Assembly (NCBI GenBank): GCA_964537685.1
Contig: CAZICM010000057.1
Coordinates: 1 to 61,590 of the forward strand
Direction of reading: 5' to 3'
Source: CAZICM01 sp964537685
GTDB lineage: Bacteria > Myxococcota_A > Polyangia > Polyangiales > Polyangiaceae
DNA length: 61,590 bases
In this document: in pieces, positions 50,580-59,714 of the stretch
Layout of the letters: each line of letters opens with the position of its first letter
How positions within the stretch are numbered: the stretch's first letter is position 1
Program-made: the position numbers and the translations under genes
Notes under the pieces: generated by a model
What the model was told of the DNA's origin: nothing
Seen by the model: the letters and a program-made list of their open reading frames with translations, nothing else
The model's database searches: none

Positions 50580-52460
50580 TCATTTGTCTTTTTTTCGCTT
50601 GGCTCTCCGGCGTTCGTTCAGGGCTTCAGCCTCGGCTTCGGCTTCGGCCTCTCTTTCCAGTTCCTCTTCCCGTTCCCATTCGCTCAGGGCCCGCGCTGTC
50701 TCTTTTGCAACAGAGACTTCCACCCGCTTTTTGAGCTTCTCGCCGGTTTGAATGAGACGCTCGGCCTCTTGCTCCAAGGATGGATATAACGAAGGCCGAT
50801 CTTTGTAACGCCCTCTTTTTCTAAGCCACTTGCGTTCTCTCTGGCGGCGTCTCTCCTGCAGGTCTTGCCACTGATCTTCGGTCGCCGTGTAGGTCAATAG
50901 CCCATGAATACCGAGCCCAATCGCCCAAAAGAGCCCGGGAATCAGCGTAAAGGGGAAGGCTCCCGTCATGAGGCCCAAAATCAAGAACACCACATTGACG
51001 GATATCCATGCCCCCAAATGTCTCTTAAAGCGTCTGCGTTTTCCGCGCAGCCATGCATCTTGCTCGGTCTCTTCGTCTTCAGCGTCGTCGCCATCCTCGG
51101 TAAAGGCCACGACGCCATGCATCGCGACTCCAATTCCCCAAAACAAGCCGGGAATCAGCGTCCAAGGAAGTGCCTCGACGAAAAAGCCAAGGATCAAGAA
51201 GGCGATGCAAAAAATTCCCCACGCCCCCAAGTGGATCTTAAAACTTCGTTTCCCTCGTCGTATGCGCAAAGCCCTCGACGCCGAAAACTCGGCCCGGCCA
51301 TCGGCATCTTCGCGCTGTTTGCGAAGGATATGACCTGCTTCCCGGAGCACGTCTTCATCGACGCCGACTTCCCGCGCGGCGGCGAGCAAATCGTCAAAAC
51401 CAAGCCGTTGACCCGTTTCTTTTTTCTGCTCCTGGCGTTCGATGGCCAGTGCGAGAATTCCTCGTACCTCATCGGTCGTATAGCGTTTGGAGAGCGTTGC
51501 CGAGGGCGCTGGAGGATTGGATGGCTCGGTGGGCGGGGGATCGGGTAATTTAGCCTTGACGGGGGGCTTGCTTGGTCCATCATCGGTGGATGTTTCGCCG
51601 TTCTTGTCATCGAGGGCGGCCCGAAGCGCCTGAGCGGCATCCTTCATCGATGCGTAACGATCGTCGGGCTTTTTTTCGAGGGTTTTAAAAATCACCTTCG
51701 CCACCGCCTTGGAAACACCGGCTTCCTTCAGCGGTTTGAAGTCGGGAGGGTCCATCAGAATCGAGGCGACGACGGCCAAGGGGTCGGCGGCTCCCCGAAA
51801 AGGCAAACGCCCAGAAAGAAGCTCGTAGGCCAACACGCCCCATGCAAACTGATCGCAGCGGGCATCCACCGATGAATCTCCGCGGATTTGTTCAGGAGCC
51901 ATATAGAGCGGTGTGCCTACCTTAACCCCGTCTTTGGTGAGCGTGGGCAGGGCGGGACTCGCGGTGGACGCCGTGGGATCGATATTGCCGGGGCTGCTTT
52001 TGGCAATACCAAAATCCAGCACCTTTAGGATTCCCTCGTCGGAGAGCATTACATTTTCGGGTTTGATATCCCTATGCACCAAACCTTTTTGATGCGCCGC
52101 TGAAAGCACATCGGCCACTTGACCCAGCCATATGCAGCGCTGGGCGACAGAGATATCGGGTTTGCCGATGCTCTGGCGGAGGGTATGGCCGGAGACCAGC
52201 TCCATCACGATATAAGGCGTGCCATTTTGCTCGGCGACATCGAAGATAGCGATTCCATGAGGATGCGAAAAGGCGGCGGCGGCCCTCGCCTCGCGGAGCG
52301 CCCTGGCAATGGCTTCGGCGCCTGTGAGATGGCTCAATAATTTTAGGGCAACCTCGCGGTGAAGCCTTTCATCGAGAGCCTGATAGACGGTACCCATCCC
52401 TCCCTGGCCCAGGACTTTTTGTATGGTGTAGCGTCCAAAAGAATCGCCTGGATTTAGCAT
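50580..52460 (-). CDS. Ser/Thr protein kinase with two 2TM domains
   Basis: 626 residues. Kinase motifs: VLGQGGMGTVYQA, REVALKLL, HRDIKPENVML, LDFGIAKSS, MAPEQIRG. After a Pro-rich linker come a short helical piece with DDLLAAAREVGVDEDVL (SHOCT-like/DUF-type tail) and two tandem copies of a 2TM domain (FKIHLGAWGIFCIAFLILGF..WTLIPGLFWGIGVAMHG and FKRHLGAWISVNVVFLILGL..FTLIPGLFWAIGLGIHG). The end is a charged coiled coil (RALSEWEREEELEREAEAEA). So it is a kinase anchored by four spans with the kinase and coil on the same side. Not in an obvious operon with the next gene. Confidence 0.9.
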   Translation of the reverse strand: MLNPGDSFGRYTIQKVLGQGGMGTVYQALDERLHREVALKLLSHLTGAEAIARALREARAAAAFSHPHGIAIFDVAEQNGTPYIVMELVSGHTLRQSIGKPDISVAQRCIWLGQVADVLSAAHQKGLVHRDIKPENVMLSDEGILKVLDFGIAKSSPGNIDPTASTASPALPTLTKDGVKVGTPLYMAPEQIRGDSSVDARCDQFAWGVLAYELLSGRLPFRGAADPLAVVASILMDPPDFKPLKEAGVSKAVAKVIFKTLEKKPDDRYASMKDAAQALRAALDDKNGETSTDDGPSKPPVKAKLPDPPPTEPSNPPAPSATLSKRYTTDEVRGILALAIERQEQKKETGQRLGFDDLLAAAREVGVDEDVLREAGHILRKQREDADGRAEFSASRALRIRRGKRSFKIHLGAWGIFCIAFLILGFFVEALPWTLIPGLFWGIGVAMHGVVAFTEDGDDAEDEETEQDAWLRGKRRRFKRHLGAWISVNVVFLILGLMTGAFPFTLIPGLFWAIGLGIHGLLTYTATEDQWQDLQERRRQRERKWLRKRGRYKDRPSLYPSLEQEAERLIQTGEKLKKRVEVSVAKETARALSEWEREEELEREAEAEAEAEALNERRRAKRKKDK

Positions 52461-52474
52461 GGTCGATCGATGAT

Positions 52475-53491
52475 TTATGGTGCGGGAGCCATGCAGGTTA
52501 CGGCGATATTGGGTGTCGCCGTATGAGGATAGGTATAGGTGACATAGAAGGGAACCATCCCTCCATCGACGCGGACACCGATAGAGCCATCGAGAATACC
52601 GGGGCCGTCGGGCGTGAATTTGATAGCCCAGTTGCCCAAGGTAGCGAGCTGGCCGGTATCGGCGATATTGGCCTGCAAGAAGGTGAGCGGCATATCCAAT
52701 TCTTTTCCGCCGTAGAGATCGCCCACGGAGATATCGGGGGAGACGACGCGGTATTTGGTGCCTTGGGAGGATTCTTGTGAGATATCGACATTGAAGACGA
52801 CGTTTTCGGCGAGGGCTTTTAATAGTTCGGCCTGATTCTTTTGGACTTTGCCGGTGGTGACGATACCCCAGAGGGCCAAGGCGCCTGGATTGGGGTCGCT
52901 GACTTCGATTTCATAGGTTCCATCGACATGGGCGGCATAATCGCCATTGGTATTCCACGAGGTATCGGCGGTAATGGTGGCTCTAACGGTGATACCCGAG
53001 CCATAGCTAGAAATATCGAAAGGATTAAAGGGTACGGGGTCGCCGGCCTTACCCAAATCGGAATCTTTGGCGAGTTTGACATTGATTGTCATAACGGCGC
53101 CCGCGAGGAAGGTGCCTAAGCCGCTAAAGATAACGCCGGTAGGATCGGCAGGTTTTCCACAGCCTAAATCGGCAAAGAAATGAACGAGATCGTAGGCAAA
53201 TTGGTTGGCCAAGCCGCCGCAGACGACCATTTCATGGAAGTCATTTTCGAGGAAGCGGGTAATCGCGAGTTCCTTATCGATTTGCGTTTGGGGCACGGCG
53301 CCCGAGCAAGCGGCGAGGTCGACGGAATAAGCCTCACCGGTGACGGGTGTGGTGGTATTGGGTGCGACTTGGGGAGGCGGGACATCCGGGCATTCGCCTT
53401 CGGCGATGGGAGGCACGACGGGGCCGCACGCGGCGAGGGCGAGAGCGAGGGGAACAAGCGGAAGAGAAGATGTAAGCAAGTGTTTTTTCAT
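52475..53491 (-). CDS. Hypothetical lipoprotein
   Basis: 338 residues from ATG 53491; the longer frame to 53623 has no signal sense. Lipobox LALAAC. The mature region is beta-rich with repeated strands (AVMTINVKLAKDSDL, GITVRATITADTSW, YEIEVSDPNPGALALWGIV, NWAIKFTPDGPGIL). No strong ribosome site. Not recognised. It ends 14 bp before the kinase gene. Confidence 0.65.
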   Translation of the reverse strand: MKKHLLTSSLPLVPLALALAACGPVVPPIAEGECPDVPPPQVAPNTTTPVTGEAYSVDLAACSGAVPQTQIDKELAITRFLENDFHEMVVCGGLANQFAYDLVHFFADLGCGKPADPTGVIFSGLGTFLAGAVMTINVKLAKDSDLGKAGDPVPFNPFDISSYGSGITVRATITADTSWNTNGDYAAHVDGTYEIEVSDPNPGALALWGIVTTGKVQKNQAELLKALAENVVFNVDISQESSQGTKYRVVSPDISVGDLYGGKELDMPLTFLQANIADTGQLATLGNWAIKFTPDGPGILDGSIGVRVDGGMVPFYVTYTYPHTATPNIAVTCMAPAP

Positions 53492-53577
53492 GGTGGGGGA
53501 AGGGTTATCATGGTTTGAGAATGGGATGCAAGAGGGATGATTCACGCTCTGTTTCGAAATAACAAAAATGCTTTTCC

Positions 53578-55278
53578 TTATTGACGAACCGCGCGGCGGG
53601 GCTTCTTCACCACAATTCTCCATCTTCTTCCTGTGGTGGGTTCTGGTTCTGGGGCGGTAGGGGCATAAAGACGTTCTAAAATTTCTTCATACCTGGCCTT
53701 CTCGAGCGTATTTAGCTTGCTTTCCCGGCGCAGGATGAACTCATCGATATCTCCCGCCCTAATGGCCCGCTGCATGTCTTCATCGATCAGATGGCTTTTC
53801 AGATGCTTTTCTGGTATCGACCCACCCCCTATTCCATCAAAGAGGTCCTTCGCTGATTCGGGCGGCACCAAAAAGCGCGCGCCGATGCTCTGGGCGCGGT
53901 TTACCTTCACGCCTGGGAATTGAGCCATCGCGCGGTAGCCCCGGAGAGCCAGCAACGCATAACCATTTATTGCTTTCTTTCGCGCCGGATCCCAAGGTTT
54001 CTGGTCTGCAAGCAGAAGGCAACGAAGGCGTGAACGGCCATGGCGAAAAACGAATGTTGACGCCGGCTCCCGCCAGATTGGCAGTTCTTTTTTATGATCC
54101 CGGTTCAGGCTCTTCCCCTGAATGATATCTTGCACATCTTTAAGCTGCTTGTTAAACTGAACTTCTGTTGGCTGCCGTCTGAAGACTTCCAAAATAGAAG
54201 TTAACCAGATCCAGTCTTCAAGCCGTTGATTGGCTGCTCCTTCGATATCAGCGCCCGGTTTCAACGCCGCCGCGATTAATACAATCTGAATATCGTAGGG
54301 AACCATTGAGGGCGCGCGCATCTTGCAGATACCATAAAAGAACCTCGCAGTCGCCGCCAACCTTTGAGCAATATCCTCTAAAATTTGCCCATCGCGGCCT
54401 AAATTTTTGCTGATCTCCTCGGGATTTTCACCATACACGGCCAGTCCCATCACGGCCTTGCAGGTGCGCAGTACAACCTGCTCATCCAGCTCGTCCCAGC
54501 CATAGGGCAGATGCGTTTCAGAACGGATACGGGATAGCGATTCTGTCCAATTGAGCCCACTCAAAGCACTGATCATGTCGAGCTCCGACATAACCTGGTG
54601 CTGGCGATTCACTCGCACAAAGGTGCGCGTTACAAAGGGAAGATCGTCGGTGACCAATTCGATCTTAGGAAGTTTGTAGCGGGTAAAGCGATTGCTCAGC
54701 GTGTCGGCCCTCTCCCACAAAACGTCGATGGACGGATGTGAGCGTGCTCTTTTATAGCTATCCGATAGCCCGGCTTTAAACTTAGCGACCTTCGTGCCAT
54801 CCAAAATATAGGAGAGCGGCAGATGCCATGACTGAGGCTTGCCTGTCCGTTCACTTTCAAACAAAAAACACTGTTCGATCAAATCAAAATAGGCTCTATA
54901 CGCCTCTGGAGGCTCTTCCGCGACCGAGCGCAATTCCCTTGGGGCGTATGGTTCAAAGAGAGAAAAATAGAGCGTTGAAAGCCTCTGCTCTCCATCCAAC
55001 AAGTACCGGTGCGGCGTCTGTTTTATATCTAACCGCGGAAGTGTAAAAGGTCCAAGCGTTTCCTTGGCCTTCATCTCCGTCCGGCGGGTTCTCCATATCA
55101 TAAATGAACCGATGGGTATCTCTTCGAAGATACTATCCAGCAGCGTCCGGCGCATCTCGATATCCCATACCAAGGGACGCTGAAAGCGCGGTATCAGAAG
55201 CTGTCCCGCATGAAAATCGTCAAGCACATCTTGGATAAACTCAACGCTGGACTCGATTCTGCTCTTGATAACTGCCAT
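53578..55278 (-). CDS. DUF262 (GmrSD-type) protein, third gene of a defence-like operon
   Basis: 566 residues. N-terminal DUF262 signature: IPRFQRPLVWD (about 29-39), SIFEEIPIGSFMIWR and LLDGEQRLSTLYF (about 93-105). This ParB-like fold, with its conserved D-G-x-Q-R, is the N-terminal half of type IV restriction enzymes of GmrSD kind and of several defence proteins. I do not see the DUF1524 HNH motif. The C-terminus shows a helical piece (HLIDEDMQRAIRAGDIDEFI). It starts 2 bp after the stop of the TOPRIM-like gene, so it belongs to the same operon. Its role (nuclease or regulator) is inferred. Confidence 0.82.
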   Translation of the reverse strand: MAVIKSRIESSVEFIQDVLDDFHAGQLLIPRFQRPLVWDIEMRRTLLDSIFEEIPIGSFMIWRTRRTEMKAKETLGPFTLPRLDIKQTPHRYLLDGEQRLSTLYFSLFEPYAPRELRSVAEEPPEAYRAYFDLIEQCFLFESERTGKPQSWHLPLSYILDGTKVAKFKAGLSDSYKRARSHPSIDVLWERADTLSNRFTRYKLPKIELVTDDLPFVTRTFVRVNRQHQVMSELDMISALSGLNWTESLSRIRSETHLPYGWDELDEQVVLRTCKAVMGLAVYGENPEEISKNLGRDGQILEDIAQRLAATARFFYGICKMRAPSMVPYDIQIVLIAAALKPGADIEGAANQRLEDWIWLTSILEVFRRQPTEVQFNKQLKDVQDIIQGKSLNRDHKKELPIWREPASTFVFRHGRSRLRCLLLADQKPWDPARKKAINGYALLALRGYRAMAQFPGVKVNRAQSIGARFLVPPESAKDLFDGIGGGSIPEKHLKSHLIDEDMQRAIRAGDIDEFILRRESKLNTLEKARYEEILERLYAPTAPEPEPTTGRRWRIVVKKPRRAVRQ

Positions 55279-55280
55279 GG

Positions 55281-56261
55281 CTATCGTATCCGCTCAATCA
55301 ATCCTTGAATAAAACTTCGAAGTTCGCGAAAGGCGGCATCCTGCTCAAATTCACCCGGTTTCACGCCGCCGCTTGCATATAGGGCTTGGATGTCTTCACC
55401 AAACCCCTTGTTTAGTTTCACCCGCGATTGGGGTTGAAGACGCTGAAAAAGCCTTTTGGGAGCCCGCCCGGAAGCCTCATCCTTGGATAAGCCTTCTTTC
55501 ATATGAAAATAAGCCCGCTCCTCATCGCTCAACAGAAAATAAGCCCGAACCATTCTCTCCCGCTTTTTTCGCTCGTTGCCCTGCTTTAGCTTGCACCAGC
55601 GCTCCAATGCAGCGCGCGGCAAATAGTTTTCAATCGCGCGCTTTTTTAGCCGATGATAATAAATATCCTGCCGCTGAAGGGCCTGTTCAATACCGCGCGA
55701 TACGGGATCAGGCCGTCCCGGTTCCACATCATCGCTGTCAAATAAGGCCGCTGTCCTGATGATTTGAAATTTATCCTCGCCCACTCGCTCGGCGCGCTTT
55801 TTCAGTTCTTGATTTCCCCCGCAATTCTCGGCTTCAAGCCATTCTTTTTCAATACGCTCTTCGAGAAATTTCCTTTCACGGGGCTCACATGCGCATAGCA
55901 AAAATTCGCGATCGTTCACTCCGTTTTCCAGAAGCAGGCGATAGGGACGCTGCAAAAACTCAAGCGCTTCCTGCACCGATAGCTCGGGCACTAGCCGCGA
56001 CCAAGAAGATTCTTTGCGGGATGTGACGATGATATGATGATATGAACTCTCAAAACGCTCGGCCCGAAGGCCATTGGCTAATACCTCGTCCCACTCGCCC
56101 TGAATTTCACAAGGCCAGCTTGCTTTGGCCTGCTGATAGTCGTTGTGGGTTTCGTCCTCCACCAAAATACGGTGACGCCCTATCATACCAAGCCATATCC
56201 ATTGGCCGATCGTGCTCAAGAGGAGCCCTGGGAATATTTCGGCCCGCAGAATAACTCTCAT
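55281..56261 (-). CDS. TOPRIM-like protein, second gene of a defence-like operon
   Basis: 326 residues. The pattern LLENGVNDREFL (about 110-121, Glu112 and Asp117), followed about 58 residues later by ALFDSDD (Asp175, Asp177) and then KKRAIENYL (Glu211), fits the metal-binding layout of TOPRIM domains such as those of OLD-type nucleases and DUF4435/AriB, where a conserved IENYL follows. The N-terminal 90 residues are unlike known ones. ATG at 56261 is 3 bp after the ATPase gene's stop, so the pair is coupled. Likely an RNA or DNA nuclease activated by the ATPase; I am moderately sure. Confidence 0.68.
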   Translation of the reverse strand: MRVILRAEIFPGLLLSTIGQWIWLGMIGRHRILVEDETHNDYQQAKASWPCEIQGEWDEVLANGLRAERFESSYHHIIVTSRKESSWSRLVPELSVQEALEFLQRPYRLLLENGVNDREFLLCACEPRERKFLEERIEKEWLEAENCGGNQELKKRAERVGEDKFQIIRTAALFDSDDVEPGRPDPVSRGIEQALQRQDIYYHRLKKRAIENYLPRAALERWCKLKQGNERKKRERMVRAYFLLSDEERAYFHMKEGLSKDEASGRAPKRLFQRLQPQSRVKLNKGFGEDIQALYASGGVKPGEFEQDAAFRELRSFIQGLIERIR

Positions 56262-56264
56262 TTG

Positions 56265-57539
56265 TCAGCCGCTCCGCCTCGCCAAAAACAGCTTGCGCGC
56301 CATCTCAACATCCTCGGAAAATACACCGTGCGGCCATCCTTCTAACTTCCCCGCCTTGTTCATTGGAATAGGCCAAAGCCCGCTTCCTCCATCCTCCCCC
56401 ATCTCTGTCCAATAGATCTGTACATCGTCCGGCGATAGCGTGCCCTGAGCCACCGCCAATTGAACAAACAACAGCAGATTCTCCGAATGCGTTTCTATCA
56501 ATAGACGCGGTTTCGAACCCTGCTGAACCAGTCCACACATCCATTCGGCCAACGCTTGTTCGGCCCGCGGATGTAAATGCATCTCCGGCTGCTCCAATAC
56601 AACGATAGGCTCCTCCCCAAATTGGCCCCGCGCCGCAAGCTCGGAAAGCACAAGCACCGAGAGCACTTGCCCGACGCCCTCTCCCACATCCACGATCGAT
56701 ACGCGGGCAAGGCTGTCGCGTGTGGGCTGGATCAATAGCTCAAAATCCTCACCCAAAGCTTTTACGTAAAGCCGGTGACCGAACATCCGCTCAAGCCAAT
56801 CGGATACAGTCCCGAGAAAATCGTCCCCTTTGTCTTTTTCCCGGTGAGCAAGGACATCGGGCGCCCATGCGCCGGATCCCTCAAAACGGTCGGGCAGACC
56901 CCGGTATCGATTCCGCCGTTTTGGACTTGCACGAACAGCATTCAGCCAATTCACCGATCGCTTTATCATCTGAAGCCGTTCGGAGCATTCGATAAGAAGG
57001 TGCTTGCCGGATTCGGAAAGAGCTCCCTTTTGCCTGCTGCCCAGCTCTTCAATGGAGGGCTTGAGACCGCTAAATGGGATACTCACGATAGCTTCCTTCT
57101 GGCCCTTCGCCTTGATCTTATAGCGGCCCCGCTCGCCTGGTATATCGCTTAATTCCAGCACATCACGGTTCTTTCCATCTCGGCCAATCAGCTTCTCCAG
57201 CACATGGCCATCCTTACCCCGATCGCTTAGCCTGAACTCGATATGATGAATACTGGTGGGTTCGCCGCCCTGCCAGGATAAGCCAAAGCTGAGTTGATTT
57301 CGATCGCTTAACTGGGACCGAATATCGCTGTAGGACGCATCTCGAATCATATCGCTGTCCAAGGCCAGAGGGCCATACACGGCGCCTCCCATGGACGCCT
57401 TCAGCAAGGGCAGCACCCTAGCCAGTGCGCTCTTGCCAGCGCTATTGTAGCCAAATAAAAGCGTGAGGGGCCGAATCTCAACGGTGGTGGGCTGTACAAA
57501 TGAGCGATATCGCTCGACAGTGAAAGAGGAGAGCGGCAT
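56265..57539 (-). CDS. AAA ATPase (ABC/SMC-type, DUF3696-like end), first gene of a defence-like operon
   Basis: 424 residues from ATG 57539 (a GTG at 57557 is an alternative). Walker A GYNSAGKS (30-37), a signature-like VGEGVGQ (285-291), Walker B IVVLEQPEMHLHP (312-324) with the catalytic Glu, and a switch His in ETHSEN (349-354). The end (GWPHGVFSEDVEMARKLF) resembles DUF3696. This class of AAA15/AAA21 ATPase is paired with TOPRIM nucleases in OLD, Gabija and PARIS systems. It probably senses a phage product and controls the downstream TOPRIM-like protein. No TOPRIM domain is fused to it. Confidence 0.88.
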   Translation of the reverse strand: MPLSSFTVERYRSFVQPTTVEIRPLTLLFGYNSAGKSALARVLPLLKASMGGAVYGPLALDSDMIRDASYSDIRSQLSDRNQLSFGLSWQGGEPTSIHHIEFRLSDRGKDGHVLEKLIGRDGKNRDVLELSDIPGERGRYKIKAKGQKEAIVSIPFSGLKPSIEELGSRQKGALSESGKHLLIECSERLQMIKRSVNWLNAVRASPKRRNRYRGLPDRFEGSGAWAPDVLAHREKDKGDDFLGTVSDWLERMFGHRLYVKALGEDFELLIQPTRDSLARVSIVDVGEGVGQVLSVLVLSELAARGQFGEEPIVVLEQPEMHLHPRAEQALAEWMCGLVQQGSKPRLLIETHSENLLLFVQLAVAQGTLSPDDVQIYWTEMGEDGGSGLWPIPMNKAGKLEGWPHGVFSEDVEMARKLFLARRSG

Positions 57540-57616
57540 GCGGCGCACTTTAGACACGGCTCGCTGAACTTGGCAAGAAAATCGCGAGCTTCACGGACGA
57601 GCCTTCGCGCCTCCGA

Positions 57617-58183
57617 TCACTGGATAACCCGTTCCAAGAACGCCAGCGCGAGCTTAGAAAAATCGGTATCGGTCACGATACCCACCAGCGTCCCGTCTTC
57701 ATTGACAACGGGCAGACAGCTTAACTTTTCTTTGAGCATAACGCGAAGCGCGGTCGCCAATTCGTATTCGGGTTTTGCCGTCACCACATTGCGCTGCATA
57801 ATCACGCTTGCGGCGGCCTCCGCGTTGACTTGTCCTTCCAGCTTCCCGCCTGGCTGGCCATCCAGCATTCCATGCAAATAATCGGTACGGGTAATCAGTC
57901 CGACCAGCTTCATTTGAGCATCGATAACGGGCAGATGCCGGAAGCGAAAGCGCTCCATCCAGCCTTCCAGATTGCCGATGGCCTCGTCATCGCGGAGTGT
58001 GATGATTTTTCGGGTCATCAGATCGCGGACGAGCTTGGGCGGCCAATCGCGGGCCTCAACACCGTGGGTGATGCTGATGGGTTCGAGCTCTTGGCCTTTT
58101 TCGGCGTGTTTTGCCGTGTCGGCGCTGCCTTGGGTTTCGGCTTGCTCTTGTGCCGTTTCGTTAGAAGAAGTGTTCTCACTCAT
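57617..58183 (-). CDS. Two-CBS-domain protein
   Basis: 188 residues. A Glu/Gln/Ala-rich head of about 45 residues is followed by two CBS domains: VRDLMTRKIITLRDDEAIGN with FRHLPVIDAQMKLVGLITRTD, and ASVIMQRNVVTAKPEYELAT with LSCLPVVNEDGTLVGIVTDTD. CBS pairs bind adenosine nucleotides and regulate other proteins. No partner gene follows within 60 bp, so it is probably stand-alone. Confidence 0.88.
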   Translation of the reverse strand: MSENTSSNETAQEQAETQGSADTAKHAEKGQELEPISITHGVEARDWPPKLVRDLMTRKIITLRDDEAIGNLEGWMERFRFRHLPVIDAQMKLVGLITRTDYLHGMLDGQPGGKLEGQVNAEAAASVIMQRNVVTAKPEYELATALRVMLKEKLSCLPVVNEDGTLVGIVTDTDFSKLALAFLERVIQ

Positions 58184-58251
58184 AAAACGGCGCTATACAG
58201 GATGTTTTTTTGGGGGGGAAGGGGTTTTTTGAGGGTGGACTCGAAAAAATA

Positions 58252-58530
58252 TCACCGTCCCTCAGGGCAGCCATCCTCATCCTTCACCCCATTCCTATCC
58301 TCGGGCGCAAGAGGACACGCATCCTCCACATCCAAAATCCCATCCCCGTCGTTATCACCCTCGGGACACCCATCCATATCCTCAAACCCATCCATATCCT
58401 CCGGCTCCATCGGACATCGATCCGCCTCGTCCACCATCCGATCGCCATCCACATCTTTGGGCGCCATAAACCAGCATCCCGATAAGAATCCCACGCCCAC
58501 ACCCACCACCGCAATATATCCAAACTTCAT
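58252..58530 (-). CDS. Small lipoprotein with thrombospondin type 3-like repeats
   Basis: 92 residues, ATG 58530. Lipobox LSGC. The rest is made of calcium-binding-like repeats (DVDGDRMVDEADRCP, DMDGFEDMDGCP, DNDGDGILDVEDACP, DRNGVKDEDGCP), as found before OmpA domains, but here no OmpA domain follows. The repeats alone can form a rigid, calcium-bound linker. It is short compared with the usual OmpA-linked proteins, so it may be complete as a surface protein. Confidence 0.72.
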   Translation of the reverse strand: MKFGYIAVVGVGVGFLSGCWFMAPKDVDGDRMVDEADRCPMEPEDMDGFEDMDGCPEGDNDGDGILDVEDACPLAPEDRNGVKDEDGCPEGR

Positions 58531-58655
58531 CGCTCCATCTTCTATACCATTCCACGCCTTTTCAATACCTTTAATATTTGTTGAATATTTTTTTATATTT
58601 TCTTCGCCATATTTCTTGCCCGCCGCCCCAAAACCCGTCTACCCTCCCCCTCACC
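58531..58655. promoter_or_regulatory. AT-rich divergent promoter region
   Basis: 58559-58618 is strikingly AT-rich (TTTAATATTTGTTG, then ATTTTTTTATATTTTC) in a GC-rich setting, between the divergent lipoprotein and gpsA genes. It probably holds promoters for both; exact boxes are not certain. Confidence 0.4.
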
Positions 58656-59714
58656 ATGGCCATTATCACCATCCTCGGCGCTGGAATGATGGGCAGCGCC
58701 TTCTGTGTCCCACTCGCCGACAAAGGCCATATCGTTCGCCTCGTCGGTACTCACCTCGACCGAACCATTATCGAAAATTTAAAAACAGGCGCCTATCACC
58801 CTACCCTTAAACTCCATCTCCCCCGTTCGATTCATCCTTATTTCGTCGAGCAGTTGGGCGAGGCCGCCCGCAATGCCGATGTGCTGGGTTTAGGCGTGAG
58901 TTCCGCAGGTCTTCATTGGGCCGCCGAGAAAATTCAGCCATTTGTCAAGGCTCAAATGCCCATCGTCATGATTACCAAGGGAATGGAGCTCTCTTCAGAT
59001 GGCCGGCTCTCGGTCTTTCCCGATGTGGTCCGCGATGCTTTGCCCGAAACCCTTCGCTCCTCGGTCTTTCCAGCAGCCGTGGCCGGTCCTTGTATCGCAG
59101 GCGAACTCGCCCGGCGCGTTCCTACATCGGTCGTCTTGGCAGGACGCAATCCCGATGCCCTCCATCGCCTTCAATCCTTGCTGCATACGCCTTACTACCA
59201 TCTCTTTCCCTCCGTGGATGCAAGTGGGGCCGAGGTGTGCGCGGCGCTAAAAAATGCCTATGCCATGGGCGTGGCGCTCGGTCCGGGCTTGCACGAGAAG
59301 AATGGTGGTACGCCTGGAAGCGTGGCCATGCACAACTGGGAGAGCGCCGTCTTTGCTCAAGCCATTGTGGAGATGATGCGGGTGGTGAAGCTCTTGGGCG
59401 GCGATGTGTTGACGGCGGCGGGTCTGGCTGGAGCGGGCGATTTGGATGTGACGATGAACGGGGGAAGAACAGGACGATTCGGGCGATTTTTAGGAATGGG
59501 GATGGGAGTCCGGCAGGCGGTGGCCAAGATGGAGGGAGCGACGCTCGAATGTTTAGAGATTTTGGCCGTGATGAGAAAAGCCTTGCCTTTTTATGAGGAA
59601 CGGGGCGAATTATTGCCCACGGAATTGCCTTTAATCCGGCAATTGATGCGCATTGCCTTGGATGATGAGCCAGTGAGCATGCCTTTTGATCGGTTTTTTG
59701 GGGGAATGGCATGA
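58656..59714 (+). CDS. gpsA: NAD(P)-dependent glycerol-3-phosphate dehydrogenase
   Basis: 352 residues from ATG 58656; the frame extends upstream but the family begins here. Rossmann ILGAGMMGSAF (4-14), ITKGMEL, AGPCIAGELARRVPT, KNAYAMGVALGPGL with the catalytic Lys and GLAGAGDLDVT. This enzyme reduces dihydroxyacetone phosphate to sn-glycerol 3-phosphate for phospholipid synthesis. It overlaps the following FGGY kinase by 4 bp (ATGA), so the two are coexpressed and may handle the same triose/glycerol pool. Confidence 0.88.
   Translation: MAIITILGAGMMGSAFCVPLADKGHIVRLVGTHLDRTIIENLKTGAYHPTLKLHLPRSIHPYFVEQLGEAARNADVLGLGVSSAGLHWAAEKIQPFVKAQMPIVMITKGMELSSDGRLSVFPDVVRDALPETLRSSVFPAAVAGPCIAGELARRVPTSVVLAGRNPDALHRLQSLLHTPYYHLFPSVDASGAEVCAALKNAYAMGVALGPGLHEKNGGTPGSVAMHNWESAVFAQAIVEMMRVVKLLGGDVLTAAGLAGAGDLDVTMNGGRTGRFGRFLGMGMGVRQAVAKMEGATLECLEILAVMRKALPFYEERGELLPTELPLIRQLMRIALDDEPVSMPFDRFFGGMA

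Noticed and set aside
56140..56170. ILVEDETHN (residues 32-40) as the TOPRIM motif I of the second defence gene
   Set aside because: It is about 140 residues from the DxD motif, too far for a TOPRIM fold; LLENGVNDREFL at the right distance (about 58 residues) fits better.
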